Below are positions 46,601-54,113 of a stretch of DNA of 64,000 bases, piece by piece. A program made the position numbers and the translations under genes. The stretch's first letter is position 1. Each line of letters starts with the position of its first letter. Origin of the DNA: Diphasiastrum complanatum (Eukaryota; Streptophyta; Lycopodiopsida; Lycopodiales; Lycopodiaceae); contig CM055093.1 of the NCBI GenBank assembly GCA_029204225.1, positions 46,422,338 through 46,486,337 of the forward strand, in the 5' to 3' direction. The notes beneath the pieces are model-generated. The model searched no databases and was not told the DNA's origin. It worked only from the letters and a program-made list of their open reading frames with translations.

Positions 46601-48379
46601 CATGTGAAAGACTGTTAAATATGGAGAAAGTATGCATCTGGAGGAAGAAAAGGGTCTTTGCAAATTCGATTGAGACATCACTAAGAATGTAGAAGGGTCG
46701 AACTTTTAGTTGAAAACAAATTCGTGTAGTTCTTGAGAAAAACAAAACTTTCTGAGATGCTAAAATGCTCTCCATTGCTACATGCTTGTTACAGCACATC
46801 AGCTTCGACTGTGAGTTCATTATTCTTTTGCCAGTATACAGCCGATAGAGTTACAACGTTTGCCTAATATCATGTCAAAAACATACATTTACCAACTGTA
46901 AAAATCAATCACAATCAAGGATGACAAAAAATGAAGAAGTTAGACAAAAATGTTTGAAACAAAGGAATCAATCGTCAAACTTTGCTGCTGGGCCATAGTT
47001 ATGAATACATATCACAGATATAAATAGAGCAAAGAAATGATTAACAAATAGTAATCTCCAACCAACATCACTAGATGACAATTTATTACAGTCTGAAAAT
47101 AGCAGAATGCTACAGGAACCTCATATGAGTCACCTACAAAAACTGTATCAATCAAACTACTATGTCATTATCAATTGCTCTTTATATAATCCTCTGGGGA
47201 ACCCTAATGGAATGTTCCTAGAAAGTTATCTAATAGTGCTAGACTTGGCACAAATGACAAAGCACTAGTCGTCGATTTGAATCACTCTGGAAGTGTCTAG
47301 AAAGTATGAGTTGGAATCAAAATAGGGGCATTTATGCTTTTTGGTATTATCAATCAGTGGGATTGCAGAGAATTGAACGTGGATGAGCAAGCCCAACTCA
47401 AGCACGATACACCAACTCACGATGCATGGGAAGATGGCCTTTACGTAATGAATAGCCCCAATACTCAAAGAAAGGGACAAGATATTATATAGACCTAGTG
47501 TACATGTCCATAACTCATCTTCACTGAAAAATTATTGGCTGGGTATAACATGAGCAAACTGGAAAAAAACTAGTGTAGTGACATTGATGCAAGTAACCCC
47601 TATAGATGAGGACCTTGTATGTCTGTTAGCCAATAGTCTCCATAAGTGATCAAGCCTTGTGCTGTAGAAGTGCGGTTTGAACACAAAAACATCCATGTAC
47701 TCCCATGTAACTTCACCAAAAGAATTGTACATGCAACTAGTCCCCAATTCAGGTTATGTTCCAAAATGGAACTCATTTCAAAACGATGTACAGAATGTGA
47801 CCTACATGATCTCTACATCCTGAGGTATAGCAGTGCCTATTTTCCACAATCATTCCTTTTAATCAACATTCAAGAACTATACATGAGCAATCGTATGTTT
47901 TTGCTTTGAAATGCATAATTTTCAAAAGGTTATTCATGATGGCTTTTGTATTTGGATTTTCAAATCCTCGTGATTAGGATTTCTACTATTGAAAGGGGAT
48001 CTATCTGTGTAGTAGCCTGAGCAATGCATAAGATTTTGCTGTATAGAGCTGCCGTGGCACGTTTTCTTATACTTGTTTCTTATGCTTGTTTTTTGTAAAA
48101 TCATGTTCTTGAGGATCAAGACAGAGCTTTTTAGATGTTTGTTTCTCAAGACAACAAAACAAACACCATGGAAGTTTTACTGCTTCATCTAGGGTCAATT
48201 TCTCTGTCATGATGCAGGAAGAAGAGGCAAGGAGGCAAAAAGCTAAAGAAGAAGAGGTTGCCAATGAAGAGTTTGAAAAGTGGAAAGGAGCTTTCTCAGT
48301 AGATATGGAGGGCAGTGAAGAGCAGAATTCTGAGAAAGAGACTCAAAGCCTACTTTCAGATTTTGTTGATTTTATCAAG
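28581..48379 (+). CDS. DDRGK1: DDRGK domain-containing protein 1 (UFBP1), five visible exons, 3' end outside
   Basis: DDRGK1 is an ER-membrane adaptor of the UFM1 conjugation (ufmylation) machinery. It recruits the UFL1 ligase and supports ER homeostasis and ribosome quality control. Exons 28581-28688, 29405-29519, 38983-39095, 44981-45082 and 48218-48379 join with GT-AG borders in phases 0, 1, 0, 0 into 200 codons. Residues about 5-25 form the N-terminal membrane anchor (LLVPLGILLLLIFLPLLLW). A basic linker with RRMRRR follows, then a long charged coiled coil (KKKEVKKQEKEARRQ, EREAKELEQ, EEEARRQ). The family segment FEKWKGAFSVDMEG leads to LLSDFVDFIK. The C-terminal winged-helix part with the DDRGK motif (roughly 100 residues) was not found in the window and should lie right of 64000, making intron 5 over 15.6 kb. 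Confidence 0.93.
29405..29519 (+). CDS. DDRGK1: DDRGK1 exon 2
   Basis: 115 bp from a TTGCAG acceptor to a TTTTG/GTAAGT donor, ending in phase 1. It encodes the serine and threonine-rich linker and the RRMRRR cluster just after the membrane anchor. Confidence 0.9.
29780..29998 (-). repeat. Left LTR of gypsy element A, first part
   Basis: Starts TGTAAGAGACCTAGACACCA, matching the right LTR at 38532 (TGTAAGAGATCTAGACACCA) and continuing in parallel to TGTTAGGCCCT. There it is split by insertion of element B. The remainder resumes at 33649. Confidence 0.9.
29999..30469 (-). repeat. 3' LTR of gypsy element B
   Basis: 471 bp from TGTCACAAGCCAGTCTCTCC to GACTCTAACA, closely matching the copy at 33171-33648. 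Flanking CCCTT on the left and CCCTC on the right of the element are the two halves of a 5-bp target duplication with one mutation. Confidence 0.93.
30560..30994 (-). pseudogene. Gypsy integrase C-terminal domain (element B)
   Basis: Contains FENGDWVYLLVPSKSKVL, KLSPRYCGPWLIIKKVSQVA, then KVHPLFHVSKLKRCL, which is the GPY/F and post-core region of gypsy integrases, ending with a chromodomain-like LLQEYLVTWKGHPL. The catalytic core is absent. The frame is open for 144 codons. Confidence 0.88.
31053..31304 (-). pseudogene. Gag zinc-knuckle segment (element B)
   Basis: The CCHC knuckle is visible as CFFCLGKHLFKDCPRR, surrounded by lysine-rich sequence (SPKQKEKAKKDG). It binds genomic RNA in the particle. 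It follows the capsid part at 31289-31786 after a frame change, and the pol deletion lies just downstream. Confidence 0.88.
31289..32186 (-). pseudogene. Gag capsid region (element B)
   Basis: The 5' part starts MEEDRVDIPLSPPIALPSSP with a proline-rich leader and a short helix (MDSVEKTVAEMRAMM). After a frame break near 31835 the retrotransposon gag domain reads AKLFTDFADRWWRKLLKSNQ, TWLEFKRAFRAQFIPPHEHV, ADRYREILIKIPE and WLVVHKFIFGLREELRPLVL. This matches the Retrotrans_gag pattern W...L...F...F.P..........L.........Y...F..L.......F..GL. It encodes the structural coat. Confidence 0.9.
32190..33170. other. Untranslated leader of gypsy element B
   Basis: About 1 kb between gag and the 5' LTR without coherent frames. 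A primer-binding site (reverse complement of GCTTTGATACCA) ends it at about 33158-33169 next to the LTR. Confidence 0.7.
33171..33648 (-). repeat. 5' LTR of gypsy element B
   Basis: 478 bp, TGTCACAAGCCAG to GACTCTAACA, nearly identical to 29999-30469 apart from small indels. Confidence 0.93.
33649..33817 (-). repeat. Left LTR of gypsy element A, second part
   Basis: Resumes with CCCTCTATGCCTGTGG, which follows TTAGG in the intact right LTR, and ends GGCTCGTAACA. It is followed by the purine tract of element A. Together with 29780-29998 it gives an LTR of about 385 bp. Confidence 0.88.
33961..34792 (-). pseudogene. Gypsy integrase (element A), decayed
   Basis: The - strand shows the zinc-binding and core region across a frame break: QRIIGSILSCQKCHVNKAKH, LQPLDIPTAKWESICMEFIV with the first catalytic Asp region lost or altered, then LYGLPSGIVSDRDNKFDGNF with the second Asp and QMDGQTERLNQVLEDMLRAY with the catalytic Glu. 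It ends PLLEFAYNSTKHSRET before a break. This is standard gypsy integrase order. Confidence 0.9.
34923..35417 (-). pseudogene. Gypsy RNase H (element A)
   Basis: Shows FVVKTDASDFAVGVVLTQNG with catalytic Asp, FESKKLEPAQTRYSAYEKEL with catalytic Glu, and YGANFEILTDHESLRYPCNQ with the third Asp. It degrades the RNA strand of the RNA-DNA hybrid. The frame starts in the RT connection region (VKYFRPTSLSRLVGILHTIC). Confidence 0.92.
35418..36115 (-). pseudogene. Gypsy reverse transcriptase (element A), catalytic Asp replaced
   Basis: The N-terminal part reads FEDVFPEDLPHGLPPSRDVD and STTHVSKPPYRVS. A deletion removes most of the fingers, and the palm is recognisable at about 35560-35600 as FLNDILVYNKTRKEHLKHLR, where the family has (Y/F)xDDIL(V/I)YS. 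The first Asp is Asn (AAT). The LNSF region and thumb follow with breaks. The enzyme cannot be functional. Confidence 0.85.
36036..36597 (-). pseudogene. Gypsy protease region (element A)
   Basis: Reads LESWATHNFINYTLVKKLRL where the aspartic protease motif normally is LDSGAtHnFis. The catalytic Asp-Ser-Gly is changed to Glu-Ser-Trp. HLDRTDLVLGRDWLYSLALQ follows, the usual LGMdWL segment. The protease is therefore inactive. It joins the RT frame around 36040. Confidence 0.85.
36600..37700 (-). pseudogene. Gypsy gag (element A), decayed
   Basis: A knuckle-like segment (FVLCVHENTQSGS) lies at 36640-36665 and a gag helical stretch at 36774-37046: SLTQYISQYQEAILQIKNTD, IRGFVHGLQDEYKVEVQRNS and LEQAIRFAQNYDGSVG. 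Upstream sequence to about 37300 shows decayed W...L...F capsid residues, and a proline-rich start near 37700. Multiple frameshifts. Confidence 0.75.
37701..38531. other. Leader of gypsy element A with decayed primer-binding site
   Basis: About 800 bp without coherent coding. At its right edge the - strand reads TAGTATTAGAGC (38519-38530), a twice-mutated version of TGGTATCAGAGC, next to the right LTR. Confidence 0.7.
38532..38760 (-). repeat. Right LTR of gypsy element A, truncated
   Basis: Matches the left LTR from TGTAAGAGATC through TGTTAGGCCCTCTATG, then stops at GTGGGTCTCTG. It lacks the last 120 bp or so of the left LTR, including its CTCGTAACA end. Confidence 0.88.
38983..39095 (+). 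CDS. DDRGK1: DDRGK1 exon 3
   Basis: 113 bp between an AAAGCAG acceptor and an AGGCAG/GTTAGT donor. It enters in phase 1, completing an Ala codon, and encodes the acidic DEQADDAVEEAKFYVPK and the first lysine-rich coiled-coil segment. It lies 222 bp right of the element A LTR. Confidence 0.92.
39209..39900 (-). pseudogene. LINE reverse transcriptase fragment in DDRGK1 intron 3
   Basis: On the - strand CCFVDFGKAFDPVPRVLLIQ carries the RT motif with the first catalytic Asp (family: DlskAFDtV.r..l...L). Further on, ILIAILLYTDDVVLVPSTRE is the YADD catalytic box with Ala replaced by Thr. The intervening part is shifted and partly missing. A degraded segment upstream (to about 39900) resembles the preceding RT fingers. 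The YTDDVVLV context resembles the LINE at 51226 (YADDVVLLSSSAAGLQ), so it is probably a relative. Confidence 0.85.
40350..41378 (-). pseudogene. Ty1/copia gag (UBN2 type), decayed
   Basis: The start reads LPESGELDGTNYSIWKFKMQ, the typical copia gag opening (F.L.G.NY..W...m...L), then EYWEITGVEIPPNT. After a frame change MYETVNQSKILFLTNKLNKL, MGTGESITDYFNRVKDLRGQ and MLVSIVLNSLRPIHW complete the UBN2 gag pattern. Pol is not seen to the left, so the copy is truncated. Its LTR and primer-binding site lie to the right at 41979-42438. Confidence 0.88.
41390..41978 (-). repeat. Copia leader with CAG-rich tandem repeats
   Basis: Units of the form AGCAGCAGCAGAGATCAGGT and CAGCGATCAGGTCTG alternate from about 41440 to 41720. 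This is a minisatellite-like leader between the copia gag start and the primer-binding site. Confidence 0.8.
41979..42438 (-). repeat. Copia 5' LTR with primer-binding site
   Basis: The LTR is 41991-42438 (448 bp; + strand TGTCAGAATTTGTC to ATTCCTAACA). Next to it the - strand reads TGGTATCAGAGAAGG (reverse complement at 41976-41990), the tRNA-iMet primer-binding site. This orients the element on the - strand and fits the copia gag to its left. No matching 3' LTR was seen near 39900-40300. Confidence 0.85.
42440..42927. other. Intronic sequence without recognised genes
   Basis: Contains two copies of a phrase CACATAAGCAAGACTTAA (around 42820 and 42851) and AG-rich sequence before the 285-bp repeat. 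No coding support. Confidence 0.4.
42928..43213 (+). repeat. 285-bp dispersed repeat, copy 1
   Basis: Begins CTGAATAACAAATGACACAG and ends GAGCCGAGTCCATAACT. An almost identical copy in the same orientation lies at 53829-54113, nearly 11 kb away. It contains no open frame of note and is probably an LTR or MITE fragment. Confidence 0.93.
43214..44980. other. Intron 3 remainder, no recognised genes
   Basis: Only short frames are seen. A 17-bp phrase GTGAGGTGTAGGTAGAA is repeated near 44805 and 44845. The DDRGK1 acceptor AATACTTTAG closes the intron. Confidence 0.4.
44981..45082 (+). CDS. DDRGK1: DDRGK1 exon 4 (coiled coil)
   Basis: 34 codons from an ACTTTAG acceptor to a GAACAG/GTTTGC donor, phase 0 on both sides. 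It encodes Arg/Glu-rich coiled coil (RREKQDRHAEMRRRKDEERE). Confidence 0.93.
45578..46428. mobile_element. 851-bp terminal-inverted-repeat element in DDRGK1 intron 4
   Basis: Perfect 14-bp terminal inverted repeats CCATAGTTGCAGCG and CGCTGCAACTATGG are flanked by a perfect 6-bp direct repeat TCTGAA (45572-45577 and 46429-46434). Subterminal regions on both sides are packed with GAATCGCGATTC-type palindromes, followed by poly-A runs on both inner sides (45664-45680, 46327-46340). The centre has a GC-rich tandem array (about 46010-46160). No transposase is encoded, so it is a non-autonomous DNA transposon. Superfamily is uncertain; 6 bp is not the 8 bp usual for hAT. Confidence 0.9.
46010..46160 (+). 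repeat. GC-rich tandem array inside the TIR element
   Basis: About four diverged units of the type GGGGGGTTTGGGGGGCGG(C/T)AGCCCCC separated by GAGAAGC or GGAAAC. The long proline and glycine-rich frames read over it are repeat artefacts. Confidence 0.85.
46435..48217. other. Intron 4 remainder, no recognised genes
   Basis: Short incoherent frames only. The intron closes with the acceptor CATGATGCAG at 48217. Confidence 0.4.
48218..48379 (+). CDS. DDRGK1: DDRGK1 exon 5 (start of conserved C-terminal domain)
   Basis: 54 codons between a GATGCAG acceptor and an ATCAAG/GTATGC donor. The segment with KWKGAFSVDMEG and SLLSDFVDFIK is the most conserved part of the family visible here and fixes the identification. 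The following exon, which should begin the winged-helix and DDRGK motif, is not in the window. Confidence 0.94.
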
Positions 48380-48736
48380 GTATGCATATAAAATGCCAAA
48401 CTGTAATTCCAAAACAGACGAACCCTTAACTAGGTATCGAGGTATAACTCATATTTAGCTTCATAAAACCTAAGAACCTTAATAAGGCAAGAAGAACATC
48501 TTCGCTGCCTTTATCAGGTAAACCAAGATAAGAGGATGTCGTGCTACCAATTTCATTGTTTCTAGTTTTTGCATTTTGTGTATAGTGTACTTACTCAAGT
48601 GTTGTTTTCATTTTCTTGTTTTTTTTTTTTGGTTTTTATTCTTAATTTGTTTCGTTGGTAGTCATGTACTTCTTAGTCAGCATTGTTAGTCCCACTACAA
48701 TGACTACACATACATTTCTTCTGTTACATTAGCATT

Positions 48737-48738
<2 letters not shown>

Positions 48739-48784
<46 letters not shown>
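48739..48784 (+). repeat. (GA)n microsatellite
   Basis: A GA tract of about 46 bp in DDRGK1 intron 5. The rest of 48380-49390 shows no gene. Confidence 0.95.
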
Positions 48785-48787
<3 letters not shown>

Positions 48788-49393
48788 TCTTCCAAATTGA
48801 CATTACTCAATTGAGGAAGATGATACATGTAGTAAAAAGGTGTGTTCCCCTGTAATTACTGTAATCTAACAAAAAATAACTTAATGGAAATGTAAATCAA
48901 CAGTATAAGTGGGCCGTTTGGGTTAAGTTTCTTAAAACATTAAATATAGAAATGTGCAAAGCCCGAAGTTAGTCATTATTCCTACAATTTTACTCTTCAT
49001 GTCTTCCTTCATCTTTGAATACGATATACAAGTAGGTTGATATAATAAAGCTTTCTGCAATTTACTCAAAAAATACTCTTTAACTTTGGTTTTTCAATCT
49101 AAAACCTTATTGACAAATACTTGGCTCATTTGCAAATGAGTGAACTAAGTTTCCTCTTTGTGAATGTGAGCCCTGGTAATAGAGCTTGCTAAGTCTCATG
49201 TGCCCATTCCACATGAATTTCATCCTCCTTTTGTATTGATTTCCTTCCATATCTTTATTCTAATGATGATTCCATGGAGCTCTATTTGTGATTTGTGTTT
49301 TAGGGCTATATCAACATGAATGCCATGTGAACCATATTGAATCATGGCTGAAACCATACTGAAGACATAAGACACATGTCCCCTCTCTGTCTC

Positions 49394-49441
49394 ACACACA
49401 CACACACACACACACAGTCTCTCTCTCTCTCTCTCTCTCTC
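49394..49441 (+). repeat. (AC)n and (TC)n microsatellites
   Basis: AC tract at about 49394-49418 followed by GT and a TC tract to 49441. Between here and 49790 the sequence repeats CATCGCTGACAGAG phrases (49628, 49671), probably the LINE 5' UTR. Confidence 0.9.
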
Positions 49442-49792
49442 TGGAGAAGCCATCGCTGGTGGAGTCATGGGTTTGCAGGTGGGCTTCCAGGGAAATAATA
49501 ACTACTTCCAATCACATCTGAGAGAGCTATAATCAACACATTCCAGAGCAGAAGCTCCTTTGGTCAGAGCAGTGCTAGAGGAGACAGACCTACATCATCG
49601 CGGCTAGAGGAAGCAATACTCGCTTCCATCGCTGACAGAGCGCTGACAGAGGAGGCAAAAAGCTACTCATTTCCATCGCTGACAGAGGGTTGAAAGAATG
49701 GGCATTGTTTCTGCCATCCATCGCATTTTGGACTAAAATGATTTGTCATCAGAGGCAGAACTCCTGTTTTTTTTTTAGGAGGCTCGCTCCTT

Positions 49793-50905
49793 TTGTCGCA
49801 CCTCAAAGGAGGCTTGCTCCTTCTGCTTCATCGCACTTCAAAGAAGGTTGCTTTTCTTGAAAGAGCCATCGCAATCTGGGCTAGCCAATTCTCCTCGGGA
49901 AGCTCCATGGCTCCCAAGAAAAAAGGGGGTGCCCCTACCCCCCCCCCTCTATTCACCTCTTCTCCTCCTCCATCATCTGAGAGGGAGGGGGATGCTATTT
50001 CACCTACAGCAATCCCCCCGCTAGCTATCCTAGAAGGCATCACTGATGCACCCTCTATTTTTACCGACAATCCTCTTGCTATCACAGAAACGCATCAGTT
50101 GTCCATGGTCGATTACACTCCTTCCAAGCCTATTGAGAGTCTTTATGCCTATGATATTGGTTTCATCCGAAACGAAATCCTCGACATTAAGAAACAACTA
50201 CACTTTTTTGAAATGGCGAATGGCAAATTGGCTCTAGATCTCGTGGGTGTCAAAGAAGGGGTGGGGCAGCTTGAGCAAGAAAATGTATATCTTAAGCAAC
50301 GGCTTGCAGAATGTGTACCTTCTTCGGACGAAACTTCCAACAAAATATCTTGCTTGGAAAAACAGGTCGAAGAGACAAAGACATGGGTAGCACTCTTCAA
50401 ACCGGATGATATGGGCAGCAAACTCTCATCACTTGCAAAACAGGTTGAAGAAACGACATTGATCCTCAAACAAGGTAATCACCCCCATATCTCAGCCTCT
50501 ATGATGGATAACAATTTGGAGACAGTTTTGGATGAACAAGCTAGAAGAGCTAAAAAGGCTCTCAATATTAGAGTAAGAGGCATTTCCAACGGCAGTAAAC
50601 CAATAGACGAAGCTACAGATTTACTCGTTTCCAAGTTATCTCATGTTGTTGATGGTTTTGATACGGCATGGCGTAGTAAATTCGATGACAACGTTCTTTT
50701 TATCAAATTTCGCTCTCTTCAACACCGCAATGCAGCCCTTCGGCTTAGAACAAAACTCAAAGGCACTTTCATTTATATGGATGATGATTTGACAAATACC
50801 CAATGGTTAGCAAGGAAAAAGATTATTCACAAAGCAAAAGAAAAAGGGCAAAGGGTCGTTTTTATCGACGACAAACCAAGATATTTCAACCTCCTCTCAC
50901 ACTAG
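49793..50905 (+). CDS. LINE ORF1 protein (coiled coil plus RNA-binding domain)
   Basis: A 370-codon open frame; a natural start could also be the ATG at 49907 (MAPKKKGGAPTP). After a proline-rich basic N-terminus a coiled coil runs from about residue 110 to 230 (FIRNEILDIKKQLHFFEMAN, VGQLEQENVYLKQRLAE, SLAKQVEETTLILKQ). It is followed by an L1 ORF1-like domain with ARRAKKALNIRVRGISN and VLFIKFRSLQHRNAALRLR, ending KKIIHKAKEKGQRVVFIDDK. Such proteins coat LINE RNA and act as chaperones. The frame is intact, unlike nearly every other element gene here, which suggests a young insertion. ORF2 begins 48 bp downstream. Confidence 0.85.
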   Translation: MSHLKGGLLLLLHRTSKKVAFLERAIAIWASQFSSGSSMAPKKKGGAPTPPPLFTSSPPPSSEREGDAISPTAIPPLAILEGITDAPSIFTDNPLAITETHQLSMVDYTPSKPIESLYAYDIGFIRNEILDIKKQLHFFEMANGKLALDLVGVKEGVGQLEQENVYLKQRLAECVPSSDETSNKISCLEKQVEETKTWVALFKPDDMGSKLSSLAKQVEETTLILKQGNHPHISASMMDNNLETVLDEQARRAKKALNIRVRGISNGSKPIDEATDLLVSKLSHVVDGFDTAWRSKFDDNVLFIKFRSLQHRNAALRLRTKLKGTFIYMDDDLTNTQWLARKKIIHKAKEKGQRVVFIDDKPRYFNLLSH

Positions 50906-50953
50906 GAACTTGGGGCTCCCGGGTTTAGGAGCTGCCCGAGATCCCCTACCATT

Positions 50954-51238
50954 TTGAGACTTGGCTTCTGGAATTGCAATGGTTTTTTATCATCATCATC
51001 GGCAGGAGATTTTGCTGACTTTATAAGCAAATGTGACATTTTGTTGTTGGCTGAAACCCATGAGTCCTTATATCATCCTCTTCCGCATATACAGGATTAC
51101 TCTTGGCATTCTGTTTTTCGCCCATTTGTGAGGGGAAAAACTTGTTGTGGATCTAGCGGAGTAGCTTGTTTATACAGAGCCACGACAGTTAAGATGGTTA
51201 AGCAAGATCCGTATGCTCGATATATATGGCTCCCTTAG
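50954..51238 (+). pseudogene. LINE ORF2 endonuclease N-terminus, truncated
   Basis: The frame starts MRLGFWNCNGFLSSSSAGDF, with the WNxxG/GF opening and catalytic Asn of APE-type endonucleases. CDILLLAETHES follows with the catalytic Glu (family: l.l.ET.......), then FRPFVRGKTCCGSSGVACLY. It ends within the domain after 94 residues. The next ORF2 segment in another frame begins at the RT catalytic box, so an internal deletion near 51230 has removed the rest of the endonuclease and most of the RT. That would be about 2 kb in a typical LINE. Confidence 0.85.
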
Positions 51239-52689
51239 CAGATATTATTATCCCCATTCTCCTATACGCTGATGATGTGGTTCTTCTCTCATCCTCTGCA
51301 GCTGGCTTACAGAGACACCTCTCTGCTTCACATCACTTCTGTCAGCTTTGGGGATTGACGGTTAATACTAAGAAGACCAAGATTATGGTGTTCAACACCA
51401 ATAGACAACATATGAGAGATGTGACCTTCTATTATGATGGGCTGCTGATTGAGATTGTGACCTCTTACACTTATTTGGGAGTACTTTTTTCTGGACCGCT
51501 ACTCACATTTCGACCGACAGCCCTCACTAGACTCCGTAAGGGGCACCCTTCTCTTGTTCATATGGCGAGATTCTGCTCCACATATTCTGTACAGGACCCT
51601 GCTAGCAGATGCTTACTATTTTCTACCACTGTCGCCCCGATTGTTTTATACTCTGCTGAGACTTGGTGTCCGGATTTATCACGTGATACTTGGAGGGATC
51701 TTACTCGTATCCAGATTCTCATGCTTAGCAGGATGATTAGGGCTAAGCCCTCGGTGCCACATGATATCATATTAGCGGAGTTTGCTTTCCCTCCCCTGGT
51801 TATCAATGCTATGTTTCAGATCATTACCTTTCTTCACAGGATATCAGAGTTAGACACTTCCAGATATATTGTTGCTGCTCTCACTTCATCACGCACCATT
51901 GCTGGACAGGGGGCCAAGCATTCTTGGTTTGGCAGTGTCTCAGCCCTTCTTCAGACTTGGGGCTTATCTATACTTGATCTGCCGAGCGTGACTCATGCTT
52001 ATATCAGACAACATATTTATCGTAGCTACATACGCACTATATGGTCACAGCCCAACCCTGATAAGGTCAAGATACATTTCAATGGCACACATCTACTACG
52101 GTTGGATACTACGGGTACCCCTGTCCTTCCAGCATATCTTACACAACCATTATCTTTTGGTCTGCGATACCGTATGGGACAACTCCGAGTCTCTTCTCAT
52201 CAGCTGGCTATTGAGACGGGTAGATACACAGACACTTTCAGATTGCAGAGGATATGTCAGCTTTGTTCTCTTCATGAAATGGAGGATGAGTTCCATTTCA
52301 TCTTTCGCTGTCCAGTATATTACGAGATCAGGGGGCGTTACCATTGTTTATACAGAGATACCCCTCTTACGTTGCGATCGTTCCTCGAGTATCCAGACTC
52401 CAGATGTGTAGGTCTTCTATTGAGAGAGATGTATACTCTACGAGCTTCACTTCTACCTACCACAGATATGGATCATAGCCAGGCTCATATTACCCAGTTT
52501 TTCCAGAAACGAGACAGAGAGGACATTTCCGTTTTGGATTTTGAAGTCCCCACTCGAAGATCGAAGACACAGAGAGTCTCACATATTTCTGCTAGATCCA
52601 GGATCACTAGATCTTCACGGGCTTCTCGCCAGTCCACAGCATGCTCCACTACTACTATCACTCATTATTTTCAGCTTACTCGTAGCTAG
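51226..52689 (+). pseudogene. LINE ORF2 reverse transcriptase palm to C-terminus
   Basis: A 487-codon open frame begins in the RT palm: LADIIIPILLYADDVVLLSS contains the YADD catalytic box, followed by LTVNTKKTKIMVF and SYTYLGVLFSG, standard LINE RT thumb landmarks. The long C-terminal region holds LYSAETWCPDLSRDTWRDLT, and a zinc-knuckle-like CQLCSLHEMEDEFHFIFRCP (C-x2-C-x8-H-x4-C). It ends in a serine and arginine-rich tail. Same family as 11698-12776. The frame is intact apart from the deletion at its start. Confidence 0.88.
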
Positions 52690-52935
52690 TCTCCTCCGCA
52701 GAGCAGGTGGTTAAGCTCTTGCATTGTACCCTTGCAAGTTGGTGGTCAAGCTTGGATATTTCTTCTTCTTAGAGATAGCGAGATAGATATGCTAGTTTCT
52801 TGTCTTCTTCTCTTTTCTACTAGTAAATAAGTCCGTATGCGGACAATGCTCCTCACCTTTTGTACTCTCTTTTGTCTTATATACCTTTGGGTACCAAAAG
52901 ACGTTCATACTAATAATTCTAATTCTAATTCTCTC
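52690..52935 (+). other. LINE 3' UTR and tail (probable)
   Basis: About 245 bp after the ORF2 stop ends in a short repeat tail, TAATTCTAATTCTAATTC (52910-52929), of the kind LINE target-primed insertions leave. The LTR of gypsy element D begins immediately afterwards. Confidence 0.55.
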
Positions 52936-53349
52936 TATTAGGAAGAATGGACGAAGGATCAACACGATTGAAGAGTGACTCTGGATCTCCACCCCCTATC
53001 TTGTACCTGGCTCTACATCCATAGGCCACCATATAGGACCAGTGCCCGTGCCCAACCTCCAGGAGGCCATGCACTCCTCTCACATGCACAGTTACCACTG
53101 TGCATGTGGATGCCCCTCATGCATACTGTACATGTGGGCACATAGGTCCTACCTAACTTTAGGGGCCCACCCTTAGTAACTAAGGGTGCCCTCCACTTAG
53201 TGGCACTCCCTATGGATAAAGACCAAGCCCTCTAGATCCTAGTACCTAAGGGTTATTATCCCGAACTACGGGGCTGAGTGCCACCCCGCCGGGACCCCCT
53301 AGGGACTAACGAGCCACATGTATCCCTGTGTTTGCCAATGACCATAATA
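52936..53349 (-). repeat. 3' LTR of gypsy element D
   Basis: 414 bp from TATTAGGAAGAATGGACGAA to ATGACCATAATA, matching 60079-60482 throughout with small indels. A purine tract lies beside it on the - strand (reverse of CTCCTCCACCT), consistent with a 3' LTR. Confidence 0.9.
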
Positions 53350-53838
53350 TCTCCTCCACCTAAAAGGAGCTTTCGTCCTCGAAAGCGATATCTTCAAGGA
53401 TGAATCAGGATACCTCTTGCGAAGCTTGCTTGCAGACTCCCAGGTTGCGTCTTCTTGGGACCCGTCTTTCCACTTGACTAAAACTTCTCGAAAGACCGTA
53501 TGACGAGTCTTGTGGTTTTGGATATTCAGAATTTCCTCTGGTTCATGTGGCAAGGAATTGGGTTCCTCAAAGTCTACTAGGGTTTGTTCTGAGACAATAT
53601 TGCCTCCTTCTCGCATCACCCGCTTCAGTCGACTGACATGAAAGACCGGATGTACCTTTGCGGATTCTGGCAAAGACAGCTTGTACGCAGAACTTCCAAC
53701 ACTCTTGAGTATTGTGAATGGACCACAATACCTTGGGGACAACTTAGGGCACTTGCCTGTGCTTAGAGTGGTAGAGTCTTCAGGAACTTTCAAAAACACC
53801 CGATCACCTTCTTGGAAGGTAACTTTCCTGAATAACAA
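53350..53838 (-). pseudogene. Gypsy integrase C-terminus with chromodomain-like end (element D)
   Basis: Reads VTFQEGDRVFLKVPEDST, KLSPRYCGPFTILKSVGSSA and AKVHPVFHVSRLKRVMREGG, the GPY/F region, followed by FREVLVKWKDGSQEDATWES, which has the chromodomain-like V.W.g.....TWE pattern that can steer integration to marked chromatin. The frame is open for about 160 codons and runs into the LTR. It is cut at 53838 exactly where the 285-bp repeat begins. Confidence 0.9.
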
Positions 53839-54113
53839 ATGACACAGTTTCCCTACTTATAGCCAAGGGGAAGCCCTAAAAGGAAGCTTCCGGTGGCTAG
53901 GGCCCAACTGGGAGGGAAAATATTGCGCCCTCCAAGAAGGCCCCCACTCTCCGGTAATATGTCCAAATGGCCTAATAATGAGTAATAAGGCCAAAGGCCA
54001 ACCATATAGTCTAAGTGTCACTAATGAATAAAAAAGGGCCCAAGGCCTGCTTATGCATAAAGTAAAGTAAATGTAAATGGACGCGGCGAATGTAATGAGC
54101 CGAGTCCATAACT
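53829..54113 (+). repeat. 285-bp dispersed repeat, copy 2
   Basis: Near-identical to 42928-43213, with about seven substitutions. It abuts the truncated integrase of element D on the left and unknown coding-like sequence on the right, so it marks one edge of the segment inserted in D. Confidence 0.93.
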
